64,000 nt of DNA from Tsukamurella asaccharolytica (GCF_007858435.1 NZ_VIGW01000002.1:372001-436000); one strand, 5' to 3'; positions 27,974 to 39,181 are shown, counted from the stretch's first letter. Numbers and translations: made by a program. The notes: generated by a model from the sequence alone, not told the origin.

Positions 27974-29267
27974 GGCCGACCGACTCCGCGTTCGCCGGCA
28001 CGGACCCGTCCGTGCTCCGCAGGTACCAGGCCGAGCCGATGAGGGTGGCCGCGAAGATCCACACGTAGGCGCCGCCGGCGAGGGCCTTGAGGAGTGGATT
28101 CTCCAGCGGCCGCAGGAAGATCCCGACGGCGTAGGTGGCGTGGACGTCCTCGACGCCGGTCGGCTGCAGCGTCGGGAAGTAGGTGATCCAGATAAACGTC
28201 ACCGCGACGAGGGCGGCGGCCGCGATCAGCGCGAGCGCCCGGCGCCGCGGGTCGTCGGTCAGCAGCGCCAGGCTGAGGAGAAGGACCAGCAGCGGAACGA
28301 TCCACACCCAGTGGTGTCCCCACGAGAAGGGCGAGACGGCGCAGGCCGTGAGCCCCACGACGGTGATGGCGAGCAGGACCACGCCGCGCCGGTACGCCCA
28401 CGCCGCCACCGCGAGGCCCGCGAGCGCGGCGGGCACGGCGACCGCGAGCCAGACGACCGTCGACGGCTTCTCCGCGTTGGTCAGGTACGCGATCAGGCCG
28501 TTGATGGACTGGTTGCCGACCTGGTTCGGCTCGCCCACACGGTTCGCGTCGAGGAATGTCCCCGACCAGTACTGCCACGACTCCTGCGGGATCACCAGGA
28601 AGCCGATCACCACGGTGCCGGCCAGGGTCGCCACGGCGGTGCGGGCCGCGCGCCACTGCCGGGTGACCACGAGGTAGGCCAGGAAGAACAACGGGGTGAG
28701 TTTGATGCCCGCTGCGATGCCGATGCTGAAGCCCTTGAACCGCGCCCCGGCGGGCCGCCCGAGGTCCCACAGCAGGAGCAGCATGAGGAAGACGTTGATC
28801 TGACCGAACCAGAGGGTGGTGCGGACCGGCTCGAGGACCGTGGCGACCAGTGTCAGGCAGATCGCCGCGAACCAGACCCGACCGTCGCGGACGAAGCCGA
28901 CGAGCCGGAAGGCGATGAGGATGCACGCCAGCAGCGCCAGCATCACCGCGCTCAACCACACCCACCGCACCATGTCGGTGGACATCCAACTCAGCGGCAC
29001 GAACAGGACGCCGGCGAACGGGGTGTAGGTGAAGGGCAGGATGTCGTTGAGTAGCGGACCGTCGTACAGCCCGCCGCCACCGCGCGCGACGATCGCGCCG
29101 CCCTGGCGGTAGACCTCGGCGTCGATCTGATTGTGGAACAGACCGAACATCGGTGTGGAGAACGGGATCCGCACGAACTGCTGCCACACCGCGACTCCCG
29201 CGGACACCGCGAAGAGGACCAGCACCCACCACTGCCGGGGGAACCGCCGGCTGTTCTCGTCCGCCAC
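27963..29267 (-). CDS. GT87-family polyprenol-phosphate mannosyltransferase
   Basis: 434-residue multi-spanning GT-C enzyme of the DUF2029/GT87 family, which adds alpha-1,2-mannose from polyprenyl-phosphate-mannose to lipomannan or related glycolipids outside the membrane. Features: QIDAEVYRQGG with the catalytic-type acidic residues near 48, FTYTPFAGVLFVPL, and VGNQSINGLIAYLT near 245. It lies 28 bases after the aminotransferase gene and overlaps the exporter gene downstream. Acceptor unknown. Confidence 0.85.
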   Translation of the reverse strand: MADENSRRFPRQWWVLVLFAVSAGVAVWQQFVRIPFSTPMFGLFHNQIDAEVYRQGGAIVARGGGGLYDGPLLNDILPFTYTPFAGVLFVPLSWMSTDMVRWVWLSAVMLALLACILIAFRLVGFVRDGRVWFAAICLTLVATVLEPVRTTLWFGQINVFLMLLLLWDLGRPAGARFKGFSIGIAAGIKLTPLFFLAYLVVTRQWRAARTAVATLAGTVVIGFLVIPQESWQYWSGTFLDANRVGEPNQVGNQSINGLIAYLTNAEKPSTVVWLAVAVPAALAGLAVAAWAYRRGVVLLAITVVGLTACAVSPFSWGHHWVWIVPLLVLLLSLALLTDDPRRRALALIAAAALVAVTFIWITYFPTLQPTGVEDVHATYAVGIFLRPLENPLLKALAGGAYVWIFAATLIGSAWYLRSTDGSVPANAESVGRAA

Positions 29268-29295
29268 CGGCGCGATCCTCCTGCTCAGGCGCGCC

Positions 29296-30717
<1,422 letters not shown>

Positions 30718-30774
30718 CTATACGTGGTCGTCCTGGTTTGGGTCGACAGGGGCGTCTCGTCTACGATGGTCGAC

Positions 30775-30860
30775 GGAGGATTCGCCTAGTGGCCTATGGC
30801 GCTCGCCTGGAACGCGGGTTGGGTTAATAGCCCTCAGGGGTTCAAATCCCCTATCCTCCG
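30775..30860 (+). tRNA. tRNA-Ser (anticodon GGA)
   Basis: 86 bases with acceptor GGAGGAT/ATCCTCC, a CTGGAAC anticodon loop giving GGA, a long variable arm, and GGGGTTCAAATCCCC T-arm. CCA is not encoded. A TACGAT -10 box (30762-30767) lies seven bases upstream. It diverges from the SRP RNA gene. Confidence 0.95.
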
Positions 30861-30925
30861 CCGCGGAACGGCCCGTGACCAGCACTGTTGGTCGCGGGCC
30901 GGTCCTCTATCCAGGGGCGCGACTG

Positions 30926-31366
30926 TCAGCCTTCGAGCGCGATCACGGCGGTGGCGAGCTTCGGGAGCAGCGAGTTGCGGTAACCGCGCTCGACGGCGTT
31001 GCGGGCGAACCTCTGCTGCCGATCGTCCGGATCGAAGCCCGACATCGTCATGACGACCCGCGTGCCCTTCCCCTCCGGCACTAGCCGCCAATCCACGATC
31101 CACCGCACAGGCCGGACGGCCCGGAGATCGGTGTAGCTGTGCGTGAAACGCTCGCCGGCAACGGCGGAGAGCACCTCGCAGGACACCTCACCCGGCGGAT
31201 CCGACGGGATTTCGAGAATGAATGTGGCGCCCTCGTGGGGCCCGAGCCCGACGGAACGCATCAGCCACCGCTCCACGATCTCGGGCTCGGTGAGGGCCCG
31301 CCACACGGCGGCGGGCGCGCAGGGAACGAAGCGATCGAGCTCGACGATCGACGGGTCGCGCTCCAT
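30926..31366 (-). CDS. SRPBCC/AHSA1-domain protein
   Basis: 146-residue Bet v 1-like protein of the Aha1-like (AHSA1) group. N-terminal LDRFVPCAPAAVWRALTEPEIVERWLM is the family signature, and the C-terminal helix ERGYRNSLLPKLATAV is intact. GTG at 31375 is an alternative start. A decayed relative lies at 33005-33290. Ligand unknown. Confidence 0.82.
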   Translation of the reverse strand: MERDPSIVELDRFVPCAPAAVWRALTEPEIVERWLMRSVGLGPHEGATFILEIPSDPPGEVSCEVLSAVAGERFTHSYTDLRAVRPVRWIVDWRLVPEGKGTRVVMTMSGFDPDDRQQRFARNAVERGYRNSLLPKLATAVIALEG

Positions 31367-31477
31367 CTCGAACACGCGACCAGTACACCACGGGTCGCAC
31401 TGATTGAGCTCGCAAAGCGAAACGGGAAGAGTCGTGCGAAACTGGGCGCATCCCGAAACCCGAGAGGTTGCTCTGTC

Positions 31478-33004
31478 ATGCGCGAAACCGCCCGCAAGCT
31501 TGGATACGTCCTGGTCGCACTGTTCGGTGCGATCGCCCTCACGTTCACCTCCGCAATCGCATGGGCGGCCACGACGGTGCTGGTCGTCCCCGGAACGGGA
31601 ACGAAGGATCCGTCGACCGTGCCGGGTTACCAGGAGAACGTCGTCGGCTACTACGTGCAGCCGACCGGCGCGTGCGGCGCCACCGACTGCGTCGCGAAGC
31701 CCGTCCCCTACATCGCCGAGTTCTGGCCGATCCCGCTCCCCGGATGGGGCGGGCTCGAAGGAGCGAAGTGGGACGACTCCGTGGCGAGCGGCGTCGCGAG
31801 CCTGAACGAGCAGTACGCCGCCGCCGACAAGGACTCCCCGATCGTGATCTTCGGGTACTCCCAGGGCGGCACCGTGGTCACCGATGTGAAGAAGCAGCTG
31901 TCCGAGAACGGCGGCGTCCCCGACAACGTCTCGTTCGTGCTCATCGGCAACGCGAGCCGTCCCAACGGCGGTCTGTTCACCCGGCCGTCCTTCCTCGGGC
32001 ACATCCCGATCCTCGACGTGACCTTCGGCCCCGGCACCCCGACGAACACGGGAACCCCGACCCGGCCGATCAACACCACCGACGTGGGCTTTCAGTACGA
32101 CGGCGTGACCGACTTCCCGAAGTACCCCGTCAACCTGCTGGCGACTGTCAACGCACTCGCCGGGTTCTCCTACGTGCACGGGAAGATGCTGGCGCCCAAG
32201 GGCTCCGACGAGCCGTCGGCGACGCCGATCGGGTACACGCCGGACGAGGTCCGCGCGGCCGTCGAGGCGGCCACCGCGAACTGCTCCGCGGAAACCTACT
32301 GCCAGGTGAGCGGTGACACCCGTTTCGTCACGCTGCCGGCGAAGATCCTGCCGCTCATGCTGCCGCTCCTGGACCTCGGGACGGCCACCGGCACGACTGG
32401 ATTCGTCGTCCCCCTGGTCGATCTCGTCTCGCCGGTGGCACGCGTGCTCATCGAGACCGGGTACGACCGCCGCGACTACGGCGCCGCCAACCCCTTCGGC
32501 CTGTTCCCCGTGATCGATCCGCTGCGCCTCGGCGTGGACCTGATCGGCGCCGCCGTGCAGGGCGTTGAACAGGCCTCGACCGGCACGGGCGACGCCTCGA
32601 AGTTCCTGGCGCCCAAGCCCACCGCGCCCGCGACGACCGACGCCGACGCCGACCGCACCGGAACCACGGAGCCGAAGGTCACCGAGCCGTCGAACCCGCA
32701 GACGACGCAGGAGCAGGCGCCCGTGCTGCAGCTCGTCAAGACGGCGGAGCCGAAGGCCAAGTCGGAGTCCGATCCGGCCCCGATCACCGCGCCGACCGGC
32801 GCCGTCGAGACGACCGGCACGGCGGCGACCGGCACGGCGACGACCGGCACGGCGGCGGAGAAGACGACCGAGAAGACGGCGGAAGCCTCAGCCCCCGCTC
32901 CGAGCGCGACGGAGAAGGCCACGGCACCGACGGCCACCGAGCAGAAGCCCGAGACGGCCGAGCCCGCCGCCGACGAGCCGGTGGTCGCGACCGCCGCCGC
33001 CTGA
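31478..33004 (+). CDS. Secreted PE-PPE-domain (serine hydrolase) esterase
   Basis: 508 residues. Signal peptide ending around AIAWA-A; then an alpha/beta hydrolase domain of the PE-PPE type with VLVVPGTGTKDP and the nucleophile elbow FGYSQGG near 128. This domain is a lipase/esterase in mycolata, here without PE or PPE leader domains. From about residue 345 the protein is Thr/Ala/Pro/Glu-rich and probably disordered, suitable for spanning the wall. GAGAGG lies ten bases before the ATG. Confidence 0.88.
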   Translation: MRETARKLGYVLVALFGAIALTFTSAIAWAATTVLVVPGTGTKDPSTVPGYQENVVGYYVQPTGACGATDCVAKPVPYIAEFWPIPLPGWGGLEGAKWDDSVASGVASLNEQYAAADKDSPIVIFGYSQGGTVVTDVKKQLSENGGVPDNVSFVLIGNASRPNGGLFTRPSFLGHIPILDVTFGPGTPTNTGTPTRPINTTDVGFQYDGVTDFPKYPVNLLATVNALAGFSYVHGKMLAPKGSDEPSATPIGYTPDEVRAAVEAATANCSAETYCQVSGDTRFVTLPAKILPLMLPLLDLGTATGTTGFVVPLVDLVSPVARVLIETGYDRRDYGAANPFGLFPVIDPLRLGVDLIGAAVQGVEQASTGTGDASKFLAPKPTAPATTDADADRTGTTEPKVTEPSNPQTTQEQAPVLQLVKTAEPKAKSESDPAPITAPTGAVETTGTAATGTATTGTAAEKTTEKTAEASAPAPSATEKATAPTATEQKPETAEPAADEPVVATAAA

Positions 33005-33290
33005 GCGCTACCCGCCGGAGAAGAACGCGGCGGTGCGACCGCCCTGCGCGGCAGCCTGTTCCGCGGGGACGCCGGCGATGAGGGCGGCCGTGTGGCCGGG
33101 GTGCCGAAGAACGCCTCCGCGTCCTCGGGACGGTCCTGCCCGGTGACGACACCGTGCCGGCGTTCCCCTCGACGTGGAACCGGCAGCCGAGCTCGAGCTC
33201 GCCGTGGACCGGGGCGAACCAGCGCGGCAGGCGCTCGGCGCTGGTGACGGCGTCCCAGAGATCGGCGACGTCGGTGTGGGATAGGTCTGG
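33005..33290 (-). pseudogene. Decayed AHSA1/SRPBCC gene
   Basis: Protein-like pieces of one SRPBCC protein appear in different frames on the minus strand: SLIQTYPT, then TDVADLWDAVTSAERLPRWF and GELELGCRFHVEGNAGTV, then DRPEDAEAFFGTP, then GHTAALIAGVPAEQAAAQGG followed by a stop. At least three frame changes and loss of the middle of the fold are needed, so the gene is non-functional. It overlaps no intact gene. Confidence 0.75.
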
Positions 33291-33395
33291 ATGAGCGAGG
33301 CGGGGACAAAGACGTCACGAGTGCACGCACTTCAAATCTCGACTCACATAAGTCGAGGGTGAAACAGTTCCCGGGGGCGGCACGTCCTGGTCGTG

Positions 33396-34919
33396 CTATC
33401 CGACGGTGACGGTGATCGTCCGCTCGGCGGTGGGCTCGTTCAGCTTGGTGGTATCGACCTTGAGCACCTCGAGGCTGTCCTGCAGACCGTTGGCGAGGAC
33501 CTTCGCCTTGAGCTGGTACGGAGTCTGCGGCCCCGCGATCCCGGCCAGGCCGAAGTCGCTGTCGTTGGCGATGAACAGGGTCTTTCCGCCGTCGGGTGAC
33601 GAGAGGCCCTCCACCTTGTCGTGCCCGAAGAACTTGCCGGCGGGGTTGAGCTTGTCGACGAGTCCGCTGAGGTCGAGCGCCACCGTCTTGCGAACCGGGG
33701 TGATTCCGGCGCCCTTGAGTGCCGCCTCCGCCGCCACGGTGGTGCTCACGCCGGCGATCGTCTCTGGGTTCCGCTCGCCGAGCGGCGTCGCACCGTCGAG
33801 GCTGATCCGGTAGATCGTCTTGTTCGCCTTGGGAGCGAGCTTGCCATCGCGCTCGTCGACCAAGAACTCCGTGTCGGAGATCGCGGTGATCTCGGAGACG
33901 GCTTTCTTCGTGTCCTTCGGGTTGTCCAGCAGGTAGGCGTACTGCTGGACCGCCTTGGTGGCGAGATCGATCGCGACGATCCGGGTCACGGGCACCTCCT
34001 TCGCGTTGCCGCTCAGCCCGGGAACGTTCAACGCGGACTGAATGATTCCGACCAGGCGTTTGCCGTCCGGCGTCACCGTGAGGCCCTCCATGCCCTGATT
34101 GGGCGTGCGGCTGCGGAGCACCTCGGGCAGCCCCCTGCCGGGGAGGAGACGCTCGAGCTCCTGACCGTTGGCGTCGAAGTGGATGAGGAAGGGGCCGTAC
34201 TCGTCCGAGACCCAGAAGGAGCCGTCGGGCAGGGCCACGAGGCCCTCGGAGTCGATGCCGTGGTCCGTGGGCGGGAGCGCCGCGCCGTCGAGGTCGAGCA
34301 TCCTCTCGCCTGTGGGTGCCGCGGTGTCGTTGAGGCCGTTGAGCGGGCGGCCGTCGCGGCCCTTGAGGGTGATGACGCTCTGGAGAACCGCGGCGCCGTC
34401 CTCGAGCTTGAACCGGCCGATCTGCGGGGTGAAATCGGGCATGACCGCGACCTTTTCGTCCTTGCCCGGCCCGTCGACATTGGGACCGCGGTCCGTGAGG
34501 CCGTAGAACTCGCCGGGTGCGCCCGGGACCGGCGTCCACGACGAGCCGTATCCGCTGCCGTCGATCGAGACGCCGCCGATGGTGGCGAGCGGGGGGATGT
34601 TCGACGAGTACAACGCGACGGCGGGCGAGACGACGGCCGTGAGCTGCACCGAGCCGGTGAACCCGGCCTTGGGCTTGAAGACGAGTGCCCCGCCCTTCGC
34701 GGCCTCGATGGTGCCGTCGGCCGTGGGCTTGACGTCGACGACCGCGCCGCCCTGGGCGAGCCCGGCGAGCTGCGCGGCGGTAATGGTCAGCGGGGAGTTC
34801 GTGCCGGTCTTGAGGTCCAGCGTGGCTATCTCCTCACCCCCGCCGGAGGAGCAGGCGACGAGTGAGCCGCCGGCGAGGACGGCGACCAGGGCAACGGCGA
34901 GGCGGCGATTCGAGCGCAT
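33396..34919 (-). CDS. Lipoprotein with esterase-like/phytase-like domain
   Basis: 507 residues, lipobox SLVACSS. After about 110 residues a beta-propeller of the phytase-like esterase family (PF13449 type) begins, with PPLATIGGVSIDGSGYGS, YGLTDRGPNVDG, GIDSEGLVALPDGSFWVSDEYGP and KVEGLSSPDGGKTLFIANDSD. Substrate unknown. Phosphate-ester work would fit the PhoA-type gene 8 kb away, but that is speculation. Confidence 0.85.
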   Translation of the reverse strand: MRSNRRLAVALVAVLAGGSLVACSSGGGEEIATLDLKTGTNSPLTITAAQLAGLAQGGAVVDVKPTADGTIEAAKGGALVFKPKAGFTGSVQLTAVVSPAVALYSSNIPPLATIGGVSIDGSGYGSSWTPVPGAPGEFYGLTDRGPNVDGPGKDEKVAVMPDFTPQIGRFKLEDGAAVLQSVITLKGRDGRPLNGLNDTAAPTGERMLDLDGAALPPTDHGIDSEGLVALPDGSFWVSDEYGPFLIHFDANGQELERLLPGRGLPEVLRSRTPNQGMEGLTVTPDGKRLVGIIQSALNVPGLSGNAKEVPVTRIVAIDLATKAVQQYAYLLDNPKDTKKAVSEITAISDTEFLVDERDGKLAPKANKTIYRISLDGATPLGERNPETIAGVSTTVAAEAALKGAGITPVRKTVALDLSGLVDKLNPAGKFFGHDKVEGLSSPDGGKTLFIANDSDFGLAGIAGPQTPYQLKAKVLANGLQDSLEVLKVDTTKLNEPTAERTITVTVG

Positions 34920-35020
34920 GCCCTGTGCTTACCAGACGCGGGTGAATGCCGCGCCACTCCAGGCGGGGCTTGGTTCGCCCGGCGTCCGCCTCGGATGTAT
35001 CTCGGCTACCCGGGGCGGGA

Positions 35021-36646
35021 CTACACGTCGAGCAGGTGCAAGAGATGGACGCCCCCGGACTCCACCGATGCCGCGATCGCGTCCCGCAGCTCATCCCGCG
35101 TCACCCGCCTGCCCCGTGCGCCGAACGCCTCCGCCAGCGCGGGCCAGTCGGGTTGGTGCAGTTCGACTCCGATGGGAGCGATCGCGCGGTCCACCTCGTT
35201 CTGCTTGATCTCGGCGTAGCCACCGTTGTCCACGCAGACGATCGTGAGGTCGACCCGTTGCTCCACCGCGGTGGCCAGCTCGTTGACGCTGAACATCAGC
35301 GCGCCGTCGCCGAGCACGGCTACCACGGGCCGGTCCGGTTCGGCGATCCGGGCGCCGATGGCCGCCGGCAGGCCGTAACCCAGTGTCGCGTAGGTCGGCA
35401 TGTACAGAAATCTGCGGGGGGAGTCCTGCTTGAGAACGTTACTCAGACCGAGGTAGATGATCTGGGACGAATCCCCCGCCACGATCGCCCCGTCGGGGAC
35501 GGCCGCCGCGATGTCTTCTGCGAGCGCGACCGTCGTCGGCGCCGCCGCCCGCGTCTCCTCCGCGATCGCACGCCGCAGGGGCTCCAGGTCCGGCGTGGGC
35601 CTATCACCAGCGGGAACTCCCTCGAGCAGCGCATCGAGTACCGCGGCACTGTCGCCGCGCAGGCCGACCGTGGCCGCCAGGTTCTTATCGAGCTGGTCCG
35701 CGGAGACGTCGATGCGGATCACGGCACCCCGGGGCTCTATCGCCGGCCACCAGAGTTCCGCCTCGCCCAGTTTGGAGCCCACGACCAGCAGCACGTCGGC
35801 GCCTTCGGCGAACTCCCGCGCGCTCGGCAGCCGCAGATTCGCCCCCAGCGACAGCGGGTGATGTTCGTCGAGTACTCCCTTGCCGTTCGTCGTGGTGAGG
35901 ACGGGCGCGGAGAGCCGCTGAGCGAGATCGGCGACCTGGGCGGTTGCCCGGGTGGCACCACCGCCGACGATGATCACCGGCCGCTCGGCGCCACGGAGCA
36001 GCTGCACGGCGCGCGCGACGCCGGCGGGATCCGGTGCGCCGGCGCCGCCCGAGGGCCGGGCCCGACGGACCTCCGGGTCGACGCCCGCGGACTCCTCGAG
36101 CAAGTCGAGCGGGATTTCGATGTGTACCGGCCGGGGCCGGCTCGAACGGAACAGCTCGAAGGCGTCGTGGACGGCCTCGACCGCCGCCTCGGCGGTGACG
36201 ACCCGGCGCGACCACTGCGCCACCGCATCGACCATGGCCGAGGCGTTCTTGGTCTCGTGCAGGGTGCCGACGTCGGCGAACTCCGCGCCGCGGGCGGTAC
36301 CGGGGGAGATCACCAGCAGCGGCCGGGACTCGCAGAACGCCGTGCCGATCGCGCTCAGCGCGTTCTGCAGCCCGGGCCCCGACGTGGTGATGACGACGCC
36401 GGGCAAGCCCGTGCGCTGCGACCAGCCATCGGCGCCGTAGCCGGCGCCCTGCTCGTGTCGATTGGTCACCGCCCTGATGCCGAGATCGGCGAGCGGTCGA
36501 TAGAGCTCGAGGTTGTGCGTACCGGGGATCCCGAAGATCGTGGTGACACCGTACGCGGCCACGCATTCCATGACGGCGCGCCCCGTGGTATCGGCGTACC
36601 GCTGCGCCGGATCCTCGACAGTCGGCTGGTCATCCATACCCGTCAT
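35021..36646 (-). CDS. Thiamine-diphosphate-dependent enzyme (acetolactate synthase-like)
   Basis: 541 residues with the three-domain ThDP fold. The catalytic Glu is in NRHEQGAGYGADG near 60; the cofactor motif is VLGDGALMFSVNELATAVEQ with VDNGG near 470. The pattern (FGIPGTHNLELYR, GTLHETKNASAMVDAV) resembles 2-oxo-acid decarboxylases such as 5-guanidino-2-oxopentanoate decarboxylase more than true IlvB, which is judged from memory. Downstream of an MFS transporter on the same strand. Start may be 36646 or 36637. Confidence 0.87.
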   Translation of the reverse strand: MTGMDDQPTVEDPAQRYADTTGRAVMECVAAYGVTTIFGIPGTHNLELYRPLADLGIRAVTNRHEQGAGYGADGWSQRTGLPGVVITTSGPGLQNALSAIGTAFCESRPLLVISPGTARGAEFADVGTLHETKNASAMVDAVAQWSRRVVTAEAAVEAVHDAFELFRSSRPRPVHIEIPLDLLEESAGVDPEVRRARPSGGAGAPDPAGVARAVQLLRGAERPVIIVGGGATRATAQVADLAQRLSAPVLTTTNGKGVLDEHHPLSLGANLRLPSAREFAEGADVLLVVGSKLGEAELWWPAIEPRGAVIRIDVSADQLDKNLAATVGLRGDSAAVLDALLEGVPAGDRPTPDLEPLRRAIAEETRAAAPTTVALAEDIAAAVPDGAIVAGDSSQIIYLGLSNVLKQDSPRRFLYMPTYATLGYGLPAAIGARIAEPDRPVVAVLGDGALMFSVNELATAVEQRVDLTIVCVDNGGYAEIKQNEVDRAIAPIGVELHQPDWPALAEAFGARGRRVTRDELRDAIAASVESGGVHLLHLLDV

Positions 36647-36710
36647 GAGACACCATGCCGACGGCACCCGACGATCCAGGCCATCGTCTGTCCGTACCCG
36701 GCGAGCCTGT

Positions 36711-38024
36711 TCATACCGCGTTCCTGCCGGGAACCGCGTTGTCCTCCAGTCGATCCGGTTCGGTATCCACGTACTGCGGCGCGAAGTAGGTACACACCGT
36801 GGCGATGGCGGCCATCACCGCGAACATGGCGACCACCGACCAGATGGTGCCGGTCCAGCCGAGCAGCATCGTCGCGAACCAGGGAGAGAATCCGGCCCAG
36901 ATCGCGGCGCCGATCCCGTAGGTCAGCCCCACCGAGGTGTAACGCGCTCCGGGCGGGAACAGTTGCGACATGATCGCGGCAAGCGGGGCATAGGTCGCGC
37001 TCAATGCCACGCGCACGAGTGACGCGAACAGGAAGACGAGGGGTTCGATGCGCCCCGGCAGTATCAGCAGGAACGGCACGAAGGTCAGGACGGAGGTGGC
37101 CAATCCGATGTACATGACGTTCTTGCGGCCCCATTTGTCGCCGAGCCAGGCGACCGGCAGGGTCACGAGCAACTCGACGAGGGATGCCACGGTCATGGCG
37201 TCAAGGATGAGCTGCTCGGACATCTCGATGGGCGCATTCGTCGCATAGGACGTGACGAAGGTGGTTGCCAGGTAATAGCCGCCGGTGGAGATCGGCAGGA
37301 TTCCGATGCCCAGGAGGATGGCCAGGCGATTCGTCCGCAGCGCGGAGCGCAGGGGGAGACCGTGGTCCTTGCCCTGCACCTCGGCCTCGAACACTGGAGA
37401 CTCCTCCACCCGACTCCGCACCCAGAACCCGACGGCGACCAGGACGATCGACAGCAGGAACGGGATCCGCCACCCGCCGTTGATGATGAAGTCGTCACCC
37501 ATCCGCGTCATGAGAGCGAAGGTGCCCGAAGCGAGGAGCGCGCCGGCCGGGTTACCGAGCTGCGTGAAGCCGCCGTAAAAGGTCTTCGACTTCTCGGGGG
37601 CGTGTTCCACGCTGATCAATACGGCCCCGCCCCACTCACCGCCGACGGCGAGGCCTTGCATCGCGCGGAGGAAGATCAGCAGGACGGGCGCCCAGATACC
37701 GATCTGGGCGTGCGTGGGCAGTACGCCCACGAGGACCGTCGAAACTCCCATCAGCAGCAGGGTCCAGACGAGCGCACGGCGGCGGCCGAACCGATCGCCG
37801 ATGTGGCCGAAGAGGATCGCGCCGAAGGGCCGCACGACGAAGGCGACGGCGAGGGACGCGAACGCCGCCGCCGTTTCGCCCAGGGCGTTGTCGCCTGGGA
37901 AGAAGAGCGGCCCGAAGACCAGCGCCGCCGCGGTGGCGTAGATGTAGAAGTCGTACCACTCGATCGTCGTGCCGACGAACGCGGCGAGACCCGCGCGGCG
38001 AGATCTGTTCGAACCGGATTGCAT
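36711..38024 (-). CDS. MFS transporter, metabolite:H+ symporter (MHS) type
   Basis: 437-residue twelve-helix permease of the proline/betaine-shikimate-alpha-ketoglutarate symporter group: TTIEWYDFYIYATAAALVFGPLFFP at helix 1, GHIGDRFGRRRAL after helix 2, and RAMQGLAVGGEWGGAVL. GAGGAG lies nine bases before the ATG. Cotranscribed with the ThDP enzyme (65-base gap) and divergent from an Lrp-type regulator, suggesting uptake of the organic or amino acid that the enzyme degrades. Confidence 0.9.
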   Translation of the reverse strand: MQSGSNRSRRAGLAAFVGTTIEWYDFYIYATAAALVFGPLFFPGDNALGETAAAFASLAVAFVVRPFGAILFGHIGDRFGRRRALVWTLLLMGVSTVLVGVLPTHAQIGIWAPVLLIFLRAMQGLAVGGEWGGAVLISVEHAPEKSKTFYGGFTQLGNPAGALLASGTFALMTRMGDDFIINGGWRIPFLLSIVLVAVGFWVRSRVEESPVFEAEVQGKDHGLPLRSALRTNRLAILLGIGILPISTGGYYLATTFVTSYATNAPIEMSEQLILDAMTVASLVELLVTLPVAWLGDKWGRKNVMYIGLATSVLTFVPFLLILPGRIEPLVFLFASLVRVALSATYAPLAAIMSQLFPPGARYTSVGLTYGIGAAIWAGFSPWFATMLLGWTGTIWSVVAMFAVMAAIATVCTYFAPQYVDTEPDRLEDNAVPGRNAV

Positions 38025-38073
38025 GGGGCACAGCTCCTCGCTGGGTGAAATATGCGCATGATCGTAAGTTCGA

Positions 38074-38099
38074 CCAGGTGTGGCGGCAACCACACTTGG
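38074..38099. promoter_or_regulatory. Candidate operator between MFS and Lrp-type genes
   Basis: Inverted repeat CCAGGTGTGG-N6-CCACACTTGG with one mismatch in ten pairs, in the 218-base divergent promoter region. AATATTTG also occurs twice (about 38150 and 38191), adding AT-rich sites of the kind Lrp proteins bind. Likely target of the adjacent regulator. Confidence 0.45.
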
Positions 38100-38242
38100 A
38101 CTGCCGCCCCTGCTCCGATCCGCATGTTTGCGAGAACTGCTCCGCTAATATTTGGCTGATGACTCGACCGTGTGCGAATCGGCGCAATATTTGTCGTCCA
38201 CTTCGAGCGAATCCAGCTATTCGGGTGAATATCGGGTGAACG

Positions 38243-39181
38243 ATGGATATCGATGACGATCTCGTCCACGCCCTCCAGGAGGACGGGCGGGTCAGCGTGC
38301 AGGACCTGTCGCGCCGCCTCGGGGTGTCGCGGGCAACGGTGGCCACCCGGCTACAGACGATGTTCGACTCCGGCGCGGTCCGGGTGGTGGCCGCCGTCGA
38401 CCCCGGCTTCCTCGGGCAGCACGTGCTCGCCCACCTGATGATCAGTGCCGCGGGCCCGGCCCGTCCCATCGCCGCCGCCCTCGCCGCGTACGAACAGGCG
38501 GTGCTGGTCTCGGCGGTCGGAGGCGCGCCGGACCTCATCGCCGAGGTCCGCTCGGGATCGCGCGCCGAGCTGCACGATCTGGTTCGCGCGATCCGTGCGA
38601 TCCCCACCGTGACAGCGGTGGAGACGCACGTCTACTCCTCGGTCATCAAGGGCTTGTTGGTGTCGGGCCACCAGGGCGAGACCACGATCGACGACATCGA
38701 CGTGGCGCTCATCGAGCAGCTTCAGCGCGACGGCCGCACCTCCTTCCGCGCGCTGGGCGACGCCGTGCGGCTGTCCCCCTCGTCGGTGGCGGTGCGGGTG
38801 CGGCGCTTGATCGACAACAGAGTCATCCGCATCAGCACGGTCGAGACGCGCACCGTCACGCAGCGACAACTCCCGCTCGGCATCGGCATCGTGCTGCGCG
38901 GCGACGACGACACGGTGGTCGAATACCTCACCCAGCGCCGCGGTGTCGACTTCGCCGCGCGCGTGATCGGACGATTCGATGTGCTCGCGACGCTCCTGGA
39001 GCGCAGTAGCGAAGCGCTCCTGCAGATCATGGAGGACCTGCGAGCGATGGCCGGGGTCGGCCACGTCGAGGCGTGGGTGCATCTCTCGGTCCAGAAGGAG
39101 GACTACTCGCGCACCATCACGGAGCCGGCGCTCCGCACCATCCGCGCTCTCCGAAACCCGACGAACTCTCCTTACGCATGA
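38243..39181 (+). CDS. Lrp/AsnC-family regulator with two tandem modules
   Basis: 312 residues made of two repeats of the Lrp unit: helix-turn-helix (VSVQDLSRRLGVSRATVATRL) plus ligand-sensing region at 1-140, and a second helix-turn-helix (RTSFRALGDAVRLSPSSVAVR) plus RAM-like domain at 150-300. Single-chain double Lrp proteins are a known variant. It probably senses an amino acid or keto acid and controls the divergent transporter/ThDP operon. Confidence 0.9.
   Translation: MDIDDDLVHALQEDGRVSVQDLSRRLGVSRATVATRLQTMFDSGAVRVVAAVDPGFLGQHVLAHLMISAAGPARPIAAALAAYEQAVLVSAVGGAPDLIAEVRSGSRAELHDLVRAIRAIPTVTAVETHVYSSVIKGLLVSGHQGETTIDDIDVALIEQLQRDGRTSFRALGDAVRLSPSSVAVRVRRLIDNRVIRISTVETRTVTQRQLPLGIGIVLRGDDDTVVEYLTQRRGVDFAARVIGRFDVLATLLERSSEALLQIMEDLRAMAGVGHVEAWVHLSVQKEDYSRTITEPALRTIRALRNPTNSPYA

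Noticed and set aside
31478-33004. Cutinase or PE/PPE surface protein with N-terminal PE or PPE domain
   Set aside because: There is a normal signal peptide and no PE or PPE motif; only the PE-PPE hydrolase domain is present.
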